Shown here: positions 22,101 to 34,100 of the stretch, piece by piece
Layout: every line of letters begins with the position of its first letter
Numbering within the stretch: the stretch's first letter is position 1
Assembly: GCF_029784165.1 (NCBI RefSeq)
Contig: NC_073695.1
Span: 6,980,183-7,044,182 of the forward strand
Length of the DNA stretch: 64,000 nt
Reading direction: 5' to 3'
Origin: Wyeomyia smithii
Taxonomy: Eukaryota; Arthropoda; Insecta; Diptera; Culicidae
The notes under the pieces: generated by a model
Databases searched by the model: none
What the model saw: only the letters and a program-made list of their open reading frames with translations
Told to the model about the DNA's origin: nothing
Made by a program: the position numbers and the translations under genes

Positions 22101-25100
22101 ATATGCAATTTTGAAGCAGCAATTGAAAATTTTCACTAAAAATTCCATTGTGCTCTCAGGGAGATGTTTGATTAGTATATACAAGATTCCATCGTCACCA
22201 GGTGCTTTCATATTTTTGAAATTTTTAATAATTGATTTAATCTCATTCAAGTTAGTTTCAATTATTTCTGCAGGTAAAAAATTCTGGGAAGAAATTAAAT
22301 CAAATTGACGTGTGACTTCATTTTCAATTGGACTCACAAAATTCAAATTTGAGTTATGAACACTCTCAAACTGCTGAGCAAGTCTTTGAGCCTTTTGTTC
22401 ATTGGATACAAGAAAACGTTCACCATCTTTTAAAACTGGAATAGGCTTTGAAGGTTTCTTAAGAATCTTCGACAGCTTTCAAAATGGTTCTGAATATGGT
22501 TTCAATTTTTCAACTTTAGTCTCAAAATTTTGATTTCTCAGAAGAGTAAATCTATGTTTAATCTCTTTCTGTAAATCTTTATAAATAGTTTCAAAAACAG
22601 GGTCACGAGAACGTTGATATTGACGTCTACGGACATTTTTCAAACGAATTAGAAGTTGAAGATTTTCGTCAATTATTGGTGAATCAAATTTCACTTGAGC
22701 CTTTGGAACAGAATAATTCCTGGCATCAACAATTGCACATTTTAATGCATCCAAAGCGGAATCAATATTCACTTCGTTCTGCAAATCAAGCTTATTATTG
22801 ACATTTCTCTCAATATGTGTTTTGTATCTTTCCCAATTAGCCTTGTTATAATTAAAAACAGAGCTCATAGGGTTTAAAACTGATTCATGTGATAAAGAAA
22901 AAGTTATTGGAAGATGGTCAGAATCAAAGTCAGCATGTGTGATCAAATCACTACATACATGACTTTGATCTGTTAGCACCAAATCAATTGTTGAAGGGTT
23001 TTTTACAGAAGAAAAGCATGTAGGACTATTCGGAGACAAAATAGAATAGTATCCTGAAGAACAATCGTTGAATAAAATTTTGCCATTGGAATTACTTTGA
23101 GAATTATTCCATGAACGATGTTTAGCGTTAAAATCACCGATTATGAAAAATTTCGAACGATTTCTGGTGAGTTTTTGTAAATCACCTTTAAAATAATTTT
23201 TGAGCTCGCGTGTGCATTGAAATGGTAAATATGCTGCGGCAATAAATAAAACCCCAAGTTCAGTTTGAACTTCAATTCCCAAAGTTTCAATAACTTTCGT
23301 CTCAAGATGGGGAAGAGCACGATGTTTGATTCGGCGATGAATAACAATTGCAACTCCACCGCCGGAACCCTGAATCCTATCATATCTATGAACCACGTAA
23401 TTGGGCTCATATTTTAATTTTATGTTAGGTTTCAAAAATGTTTCAGTAATAATTGCAATGTGCACATTATTTACTGTTAAAAAATTAAAAAGCTCATTCT
23501 CATTGGCCTTCAATGAGCGAGCATTCCAATTTAATATTTTAATTGTTTTATTTAAAATCATTGCTAAATTTTAAATTAGAAACAATTTTAATAGTAAAAT
23601 TTGTGCCTATTTGAATGGCTTCAAACATTGATTTTGCCTGCAACATGGCGTTCATAAGATCGAACATTGCCTGTTGCAAAAAAGAAAGTTTACCTGCCGT
23701 AATAGGCACCAGGCAGTTGACATTAGAAAAAATATTTTCGGCAGCAATATTAGCTGGAGCAATAGGTGTACAATTATTTTCTAGCGTGTTTTGCTTACCC
23801 ATATTAACGGTCATTTTCGAACTACCAACACTAGGCGGTATAATGTTCGAACTACCTGTAACCTGTACATAAGTTAAACGGGTATGCAAAGGAGTAGGTA
23901 AACTATGCGTCACTGGTACGCTTGGAGAATTTTGTTTTGAAGTTGGTTTTAATTGAGAAATTGAATTTTGTTTACCTTGCCTTGCCTTAACAATTGCTAA
24001 ACGGACTGGGCATTGATAAAAATTTGACATATGGTTGCCGTTACAATTCGCACAGCGAAAATTTTTACTCTCTTTCACAGGACATGTGTCCTTCTTGTGA
24101 GAAGAGTCTCCACAATTAAGACTTTTTTGGTCCATGTTACAGAATTTGGAACCATGGCCATAACGTTGGCAAGTACGGCATTGGGTGATATGCTTTTCAC
24201 CTCCGCCATACTTCCTATAAATTTCCCACTTTACACGCACATTATACAAAGCATGTGCTTTTTCAAAAAAATTTAAGTTGTTAACCTCATTGCGGTTAAA
24301 ATAAATTAAATAATTAACAAGGGAAATTCCAGTTCTCTGACTGTTTTCGCCTCGTGATTTTTGTTTCATTAGAATTACTTGGGTAGGGGCTATGCCAAGT
24401 AATTCTGTTAAAGTAAGTTTGATCTCATCAACGGTTTGATCGTTGGTGAGACCTTTCAAGACAACCTTGAACGGCTTGGCGTTCTTGATGTTATATGTAA
24501 AAAATTTGTACATCTTGTCAGTTAAATACTGAACAAGACGATCACGACCCTTTACTGAGTCGGCTAATAAGCGGCATTCACCTCTACGGCCAATTTGATA
24601 GGTAACTTTAACGTCAGAAACAAACGTTGAAAGTTCCTTTTTGAATATATTAAATTCAGAAGAAATAGTTACCACAATAGGTGGAACTTTCTCCTTTTTT
24701 AAAGATTTTATATTTTGTATAGTTTCATTATTGGTAACTTCCATTTCACCAGCTTCTTGCTCAGGCAAAATATCAAAAGGATTGTCACTACAGACACTCG
24801 AAGTGTCAGAAAGAGATGCCTCTCTTTTCCTCCCCGCAGCGATGCGAGGTTTCTTTTTCCGCCCAGCCATTTCAGGTGATACGAAAAAAGTTAAAACAAA
24901 TGTTAAATTCAAAAGTAGGTAGTCTTGAGAAAGACTGATGGGAAATAACTTTCAGGTAGTCTTTAAAAGACACAAACTTTGAAGCTATAGGCAGTCAAAG
25001 ACCAGTCCACAAGCAACCGAAAAAACGTCTGATCTGTAGGACAGTTCAAGACGCACTGAATTTAATTCCTTGGCTGCTTCTATATACAGCCTAGTTATGG

Positions 25101-28100
25101 TGTCTTCGGAACAATTGTTTCTAAGGGCATCTTCAGCGGTGGTCCAAATCGTTGTTTGGTTCTAGTTTTTTGGAACAAACTCAAATTCACTGCTGCACCG
25201 GTGGTGTAAATTTTATTTTATACCAGATCTAAATTGAAATTGTTTTGGTCTATTTTTGTCACTTTTTGGAACAAGAAATAGATCGTTCTAAAACCCTTTG
25301 TACGCTGCCAATAGGTGGGTTAAAATGTCATATTTTTATTGAATACCTCATTTTTAGCTATTTCCATATGAGCGTTTTGCTAGTGTTGGGGAATAAACTA
25401 AACAAAGATTTTTCATGACAATTCACAATTCATTTTTGTGGCTTTTCTGAAGAAGAACAGGTTTGTCGTTTTTGGCTCCAAGGAAACCGACCAGCAAAAG
25501 GGGGAATTCTGAAAGACCATAACCGTAGGTTCAACTACTTGGTTTGCAACCATCAGCCACCAGGATGACAAATATGTTGGCTATTTTGGTAATCGCCTTA
25601 ATTATAGTGGGACTAGAGGAGACCTTGAGAGGCCAGAAAAATGTTTCTTGAAGACACTGAACTGAAAACGTTCAAAATGCTGGGATGACATTGCGCATTT
25701 CGTAAATGATCGCTGGGGGGCGTTATGTTTCGTTTTCCGTATTTTTCGACTTTGGGGGTTAGATGGGCCGCAGGACAAATGACAATGACTGCTCCTTTTA
25801 AGCTTGAAGCATAACCAAGTTTGAAGAACTGCAAGATTTTGAAAGATTGATGAGACGAAAACGGAAGATGAACATCTACGCGATCAAATATTTTTCGCTA
25901 TCCACCGAAACCAAGTAGGGTTTCGGAGCAGAAATTTTAGATCATACCAATCCATCCTGAGAAATGTCATTGACGCTTGGGTCAAACCGTCAAATCTATA
26001 AAGTCTTGTGGATATAAAGTGTCTTGCCAAAGTAATCGTTTAATGTGCGGACAAATTAGCGAATTTCCGTTTGTTAAATATTAAGTGCTTTTTATTATAA
26101 CAAGTCTCATTAACTGATAGCATGGGGTATTGAATTGTTAACAGTGTGACAGATGTCATCGGTTTAAAACAACAAGATATACAATACCGGTGCGGAGAAC
26201 GAAAAGTTGGTTTATATTAGCTGGTTTTATTCAGGTTTCGCTGGTGTAAATCTAGTATAAAGTTGTTTCAAAAATAGATCACCGCTGGAGATGCCCTAAG
26301 GCTCAAAATATCGGCTGGTGGCTCCGACGGTGAACATCTTGAACAATGCTGGACCAATTCTTGTATAATATTTTTGAATCATCTGCTTGAGTGATACAAT
26401 GTTTTCGGAATTCGGAGTGATACAATGTTTTACGAATTGTTGCATAGAGGAGAGGGGGGGGGGAGGGATCAGCGTTACGTAACGAAAAATCTTTGGAAAA
26501 GCTAAAATTATATTTCGAAAACGAACATTTTTATTAAGCAAATTTTTTTACTGCGTTACGTAACTTTTCTCGGGGTAGATGTTGCCTAAGAGGCATTCGC
26601 TTCGAATATTCCTTGTGTCACTTTGTCCCTTCGGTATCTCCAGTTTATTGTTAAAGTTTTTTGAAATTCTTTTCTTTTTCTTTCTATACCATTTGATGTT
26701 TGATTTCAACAGCATTTTCAGTTTTTTTACAGTTATATAGGGTATCGAACGTCTTCGTCAGTGGTTTTCTTCGGCAGTTTTCCGCAGCAATCTTATGCAA
26801 AAGAGGGCCGAAGAAAACCACTAATGAAGACGTTCGATACCCTGTAAACAATTCCAATTAAAAAGTTATGCACAGACTTTTAGTTTTGGTTTGTTTTTAT
26901 TGAGCCAAAATAACGTTTTGTAGAAATGAGTAGAAGAAAGAAGTCACACTTTTCTAGTGTTACCAAGAATTTAGAGTAAGATAAGATTAGAGTAAGATAT
27001 ACAGTGTCGTTACATTGAACATACTAAATCAAGAGAAATTTCGTTTTTAACATGTATGTTTTTGAAAATGCACTAGAAGATTAAAAATATGTATACTTTT
27101 TCTACAGAATTTGGAATGAATTTTTTCAATATTAGACAGTTAAAAAGTGTAAATTTCAATATTATAACTCTGTTAGCACTGATCAATCTTTTCTACACAT
27201 GCCTACCATAATGACAAACAATGTAAAATAACAACGTATCTTAGCAACGAATAGAAGTCAGAAGTCGTTCTGCTCCAGTGTTGCCAAAATATCTGGCGTA
27301 AAATATGCGATGTTGTTGCAACAAACATTTTACTACGCACTTAAAATTTATTGCCGGGTCTCGGTAATTTTTGCCGAGAACGGCACCACTGAGTGCTCGG
27401 TTGAAAAAATAATGAAAGCTGTCATATTTTTTCATTAATCTCGGTTCACCTAACTGAAATTTCGGCACAAAATATCCGTAATCTCAGTAGTGATAGCTCG
27501 GTAATATTTCAAGCCGAAATTTCAGTTAGGTTGAACCGAGATTTACGAAAAAATGTGGCAGCTTTCATTATTGCTTAAACCGAGCACTCAGTGCACAGTG
27601 GTTCAATAAGGCAAAGAGTGCAACTTAATTCCATAGCGCCTTTCCCCTTCATCCTAGCTTAAAAGTGTCTTCGGAACAATTGTTTGTATGAATGACCCGC
27701 ATAATCGCCAATTTTTAAAAAAGTATGAAAAGTTTACTATACTAAAAATAAGAAAATTAACTTTTTTGTGTTAAGAGATAGAAGAATAGTTTATTCATCA
27801 AAGTTGTAGAAGATTCAAAAATATTAAACTTTGTTGAACAAATGAAAGCCCTATCTTTTTTGGTACAAAGTTATAAAGTATATTACATGGAACTTACTTA
27901 AATGTTTGTTTTTTTACTAAACTTTTGTTAGTTGCATTTTACACGAAAGTATTGTTCAGAGCAATTGTTAGGGCACACAAAACACACATTTTTGCCAAAG
28001 GCCATATATCTTCAAGACTTTTCCTTACAAAGTTATATCATATTTGAGCTTATTTTTTCGATAATTTCAAAAACGTATAGATTTAAAAGGGGCAAGTGGA

Positions 28101-31100
28101 ATCTTGATGTCAATACTTTCTCTTGAAGTTAAGCTTAAGTACTATAAGCTCCTTAAGGTTCCATTTGTCCCAATCCACCCATATTAGAGTACGGCGAGCA
28201 TGTGTTACAGTAGGTTTTCATATATCGATAATACTATTTTTTTTGTGTTAAGAGATAGAGGAATGGTTAATTCGTAAAAGTTTTAGAACAGGCATAAAGA
28301 TGAATCTTTGCTGAACAAACAAAATTCCTATCTTCATTGGGTACAAAGTTACAGAGTATTTTCTGTAAAAGTTACTTCCAAGTTAATTTTTTGCACTTAA
28401 CTTTTGTTAGCTACATGTTACGATTAAATGATGTTCTAAAGAAGCATTTGGGCATACAAAACACATGTTTTTGTTGAAGGCAAAAATGTGTGTTTTATGT
28501 TCCCTAACAGTTGCTCTGAACAATACTTTCGTGTAAAATGCAACTAACAAAATTTAAGTACAAAAAACTAACTTTTAAGTAAGTTCCATACTATATACTT
28601 TATAACTTTGTACCAAAAAAAGATAGAGCTTTGTTCAATAAAGGTTTATATTTTACATCTTCTACAACTTTGCTGAATAAACTATTCTTCTATCTCTCAA
28701 CACAAAAAAGTTAGTTTTTTTTATTTTTAGTATAGTAAACTTTTCATACTTTTTGACAATTCGCGATTATGCGGGTCATTCATACAAACAATTGTTCCGA
28801 AGACCCTTTTAAGCTAGGATGAAGGTTAAAGGCGCTATGGAATTAAGTTCCACTTTTTGTCTTATTGGACCACTGAGCAGTGGTACCGTTCTCGACTAAA
28901 ATTACCGAGACCCGGCGATAAATTTTGAGTGTGATACAGTAATCGAAACTAGATGAAAAATAATTACGCTTTTCCTGTGTATTCTTTTGAAAATACACTA
29001 CAAGAATGAAGATATGCACCCTCCACGTCCCTTCGAGGTGGAATTATTGTTTTGTCAGCACTGATCAATGATTCCTATTACTTACCATAGAAACTGCAAA
29101 ATAACAAAACGGGTAGCTGTGTTAGTCATGTGTCTATAACTTGTAAGCATTGCCAGCTAATGTTTATGATTTCATGTTTATAATGCTGTGACTGTATAAT
29201 TTTTTTTTCAAGAGCTGAGTTGATTAGATTTTTTTTAACTTATCAAAAAGAGGATATGTGAAACAATAAAGCAGGTAAGTTTGCATCAATTTAAGTTTCG
29301 TTAGTGCTCTGGTGCGTTTTGGGTCAACAAATATGAAAAGCTCCGAAAACTCTTTGGATCATTAAAAGAATGATGGTTGTTTGATAGACTTGGCGATGTT
29401 TCAGGAAACCCAAAAATATGAAAAATAAGTACAAGTACAGAGTTAAAGAATATGTTATATGAAAGCTACCTAAAATTTATTTATTTGTAATTAGCTTTTC
29501 TGAGTTGCATTTTACATAAAAATCGAATGAATTGTTGGGGCATACAGAACACACATTTTTGCCTCAGACAACCCGATCAAACGATTATAACAAACGGGTA
29601 ACACAAATATACACTAAAGTCGCTTTTTACGCGGGGATACGTGCCGCGTAAAAAAAAACCCGCATAATTTCTGCAATCCGAGTAAAAAGAAACCTGAATC
29701 CGCGCAAAATGAAAATACCGCATAATTTCCGGAATCCGCGTAAAAAAACCGCGTAGATTCCGGAATCCGCGTAAAAAAACGCGTAAAAAGCGACCTTAGT
29801 GTATCTGAAATTGATAGAAATAACAAAGCCTGTAATATTCTTGACATGCCAGAATGATAAAGAGAACAGAATTATACCTAATTCTGTTATCATACACTTG
29901 AATGTTCAAAAGAGTGCGTTTTTGAAGCATATTTATAACAAAATTTTTTATTCAATTAACAAATTATTGTATATTCTAACTAATTCTGATCTTTTCCTGC
30001 CAACAACCTTTCAAAATTTGCTATAATTTGTAATAATCAGTAAGTAATTTTGATAGGAATTTTGATACCTTATGTATTAACGATATCAAGTTTAGAACAC
30101 AAGTTGATATATGAAGTTCGTAACAAAATATCAAGATTTGTTTTAATCCTGATATTTTAGACTGATCAGGCATGCATCTCCAGGACTTTTGCTAACAAAG
30201 TTATAGCATATTTAGGATTTTTCATTGAAAAATTTGAGAACGTATAGAATAATGAAAGGCAAGTTAAGGCACAATGGCAATACTTTATCTTAAAGCTTAG
30301 CTCAATTACTACAAGCTATTATAGGCTCTATTTGTCCCAATTCATCTAGGTTAGAGTACGGCCAGCATATGTTACAGAAAATTTTCGTAACTTTTCTGTG
30401 TCAAGAGATAGAGGAATGGTTTATTCAGCAAACTTTGAGAAAATGTAAAATATAATATTTTGCTGAATAGACATCTCCCGTTTGTGTGAGAAGCACCGTC
30501 ATATAGGTATGTCTGTAGCACTGTTGAACATGTCTGGACGTATTAATGATTTTGTCCGGATCGGGAGCGATCGCTGTCAGATGTTTAAACACTGCTAATA
30601 GATAATTGTGCCGATGAAATGCTATTTCTAACTTAGTTCGTCTTGAATGGCGGATGTGGAGGTACCCAGAAACATGTGGCAGACTTTAATGCCAGTAGTG
30701 CAGTCTGACTGTCGGAAAAGTTTCCGATTATGGCATGTCCATAGTTGCGGTTTATATAGTGGCTTTTATACCTGGTCCGTGAATTCCTGATCCAGTCTGG
30801 GATCAGATGTTCCACATTCAGCGATCTCACTCTGTATGGTTCGTTCATGCTTGGTTTCGCTTCCATCCAGGCAGAGACTGTTGTTACTAAAGGTTAGCTT
30901 GAAATCCTTCAGGATGCTTAGGTGACCCGTTAGGCAATCTTCGAGTATCGTTATATTTGTTCGCAGCCTTGGTGCTTCCTTCTTCACATCGAAATGAAGA
31001 GGCAGTAAGCAAAGCATGGCTACCATGACTGCAATCGGCGTTTTGTCTGAACTTTCGTTTCATTAACCTCAGGTCATCATGAGCTGTGTAGGTTATAAAT

Positions 31101-34100
31101 GGCCGAGCAATGGTGATGTAAACCCAGAGCGCGAAATGACGTTTTAGCCCCCAGGTCTTGCCGAACAGCTCGCCGAAATTACCTTCTTCATAGCGTAGTC
31201 TAGTTGAGCAGTCCAGGTCAGCCTCTATCTAGAATGATTCCAAGATATTTGGTCTCATTGCTAAAAATCAGTCTTACCCCATTTAATAGTGGAGGAGTGA
31301 TTTAATGTATTATGTATTTTGCTTGATATATGTTATAATGACGGTTTTAGTGGGATTAATCCCCAACCCTTCTTCTAAGCACCACTGGAAGGTAATGTTG
31401 AGAGCTGTTTGCATACGACTAAATATAGTTGCATCACATTTTCCCCGAACAATAAGGACTATGTCATCAGCATAACCAATGACTTCGTAACCTAGCTGCT
31501 GTAGCTTGGTTAGGCGAAATTCTACCATCAGGGACTATAACAGTGGAGGTAAAACTTCATTGCCTCTACTGTGTCAAACGTATCTCCCACTTCAGCTGTG
31601 GTTTTCCTCCTCGAAAGTATTACTTGTATGAAGTCCATTGTAGTATTGTCGATTCCTTTATTTTGTAAAACCCGTTTAAATTGATGCAAAGGACATGTTA
31701 TCGAAAGCGCCATCAATATCGAGAAAAACGCAGACCGTTGTCCCTTTATACTTCAGTGACTTCTCTGTGGATTAGCATATTACTCTGTTACTTTGTTGAT
31801 AAGTATATTGGTGCTTTTGCAAGGGTGAGTCCTTCATTAACTTGCTACAGGTGTAGTTATCCGTAATTTCCTCCATCAGCTTAAGAAGAGTCCACGTCAG
31901 TCCTTTAGGTCCCAAAGGCTTTGGGTAATGATTCGTATTTTTGACCCGGCATTGGTATAAACACCACCTTACCGTTCCGCCTGCTGACCGGGATATGTCG
32001 CAGAGTTAAACGGGCTTCCGTCCGAGATCTGCAAGAAAATAGTGTCCAGTTGATAAAAGTCTTCGTGATCAGTTGACGAGCGTCTGCATCCGAGGCTCTG
32101 TGACTCTTTAACGTTCGACCCGAAGGTCAATGCCGAGCCAGTAAAGTGAATGTTCATAAGAACATACAGCGTTTCTTCAGTAGGGACACTCATACTTCCC
32201 TCTCTATATCTTTTCATTTGCCCAAGACCATTCGTATGATCTTTGGACATCGTTTTTTTGCAGTCGCGTTGCCTCAGGCAGAGTCTGAATCAAGCTTTGG
32301 AACTCTTTTCGGCTTTGCGTAGCTCAGCATTGTATTTAGGCATCTCAGTTGGACGTGATTTTAGTCCTGTTGAATAAGCGTCTAGCTTCCCGACGAAGCT
32401 GCTTAGCGGACAATTTGAAGTGAAAGCTTCCGTGATCCTGTGCTGTAGGTCACTTGCTGCGATGTCCAGTTCAACTGGATTTCGAACATTTGTATGGCAG
32501 TAAATCCATAAGTCAACCAATTGTTCCTTGAAAGAGTTCCAGTTGATTTTATTTGGTTCCCTGAAATGTGCTTCTCTAGAAGGAGTAGCCTCGATGTCAA
32601 ATCTTGTGTGAGTGAAGAAATAAGAAGAGAACCGGAATCATTCCGTCTCATCAGCAAATGACAATCCGCAATGACGATAAACTAAATAAACTTGCTGGTG
32701 TCACTATTGTGGCACACCAATGGTACTTTTTAGCGCCTAGAAGTTATTCAACTGAAGTAGTTATTATTTTTCTACCGTTCGTCAAGAAGTAGCTGATAGT
32801 GATAAAGAGTTATTTTTGAAGCAGAATGTAGTTCCACTCGCAATGTTTTACAACAAATAAATGATTTCGGGGCGCCACGAAGTGCCATTGATGTTGTCAC
32901 AATAGTAGCACCCGGAAAGTATGTTCTGGTCATTGCGAGTTATCGTTTGCATATGACGCGAGAAGATTCTCGTTTTCTTGTTATTTGTGGCAGTATTTCT
33001 TTTAGCCTTATTATCAAACGATTTTCCTCAGTTGGGTCGTTGCAGGAAACACGTTGTTTAATCTGGGTAACATACATACTAAATGGCTCAATCGCAGACT
33101 TCTAATTTACATAAATCAAACTAGCTCGATGATTGAAATATGATCGTATAAGTGAAAAACTATACTATTTCATGGACTTTTAGCGCCACTTTTTTAATCG
33201 ATTGGAATAAGTGTAGAATAGCGGTCACACATAGTAAATTTGCAAGGTGAGACAATTCAACATAGATTTGAGAACGTGTTTGTGGTCCTGAAAAGGGCCG
33301 ATTGTAATTGTACGACAGTAGGAATGAAATAATTTACTTTGAGTTATTTTGTTCCGTAATAGCTGGCTAGCTCTCCTGACGACAGCAAACATACGAAAGT
33401 CTAAACATGGATATTTTGAAGCTTTTCTTCGGTACCATCCTATTAATATACTTGTTGACGGTCATAAAGTTGACGACAAGGGAATGCATATCGCACACAT
33501 CGTTTGTCTGTATACCTACAAACAGTGTGCAACGCAGTCCATCCCTTTTTCGAGTTCTTTCATTCCATCACATACGCCGTTTGAAGCAGGGGGGAACGCT
33601 GCTAGAGATAATAACAAAAAGGAGAACCATCCCGCATCATCTGCAGTTGGCAATCCGTAATGACGAGGAATTGAATAAGTTTTTATCTGGGGTCACAATT
33701 GGCCAGGCTGGTTAGGCATCCAAGCTGTTCTGCTACCGAAAAAAAAACGGGAAAGAAGGTTTAATTCGAATAATTCCCTTGCTTTGTAAAAACTCAACAG
33801 GACGACCGCTTCTTCTCAATTGAAACAGTAAAAATGAGTTTTTGACTCTAATTAAAAGTTGAAATTCGACCTAACATTTTCATCGAGCAGTATCCAATTC
33901 CACATACACAGTTTCATTATGACGGGTAACTTGGCGGTAAACTACAACTGTGTTTTAGCAACCTTTCACATTATTTTCGAACGACTTCAAGTCAATTATG
34001 CATCACTCCTCTTAAGGGTTACCAAATATTAAATAAAAGAGAGAAATGAAAGAAAATCATAACTGATAATAACCTCAATCCAATATTCTCCAAAACCTAT

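Larger units (their letters stand above)
20671..25058 (-). mobile_element. Full-length Jockey-clade non-LTR retrotransposon, copy 2
   Basis: On the minus strand it begins cagtgcgtcttgaactg at 25058 and ends in an A-tail at 20671. It is flanked by the 13-bp direct repeat aatttaattcctt (20658-20670, 25059-25071). It is nearly identical to copy 1 at 400-4772, but with different defects: ORF1 is open, while ORF2 has two nonsense codons. It inserted into an older foldback element within the RhoGEF intron, antiparallel to copy 1. Confidence 0.93.

Noticed and set aside
22063..22308. Plus-strand frames within Jockey copy 2 and minus-strand frames within copy 1
   Set aside because: The same antisense frames occur in both copies as mirror products of the ORF2 codons.
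27360..28940. CRISPR-like repetition
   Set aside because: The repeats are inverted and diverged, without regular spacers; the window is eukaryotic.
33407..33715. 103-codon frame that looks like a secreted small protein
   Set aside because: Its second half is out-of-frame-joined histone H2A sequence; the hydrophobic start is chance upstream sequence.
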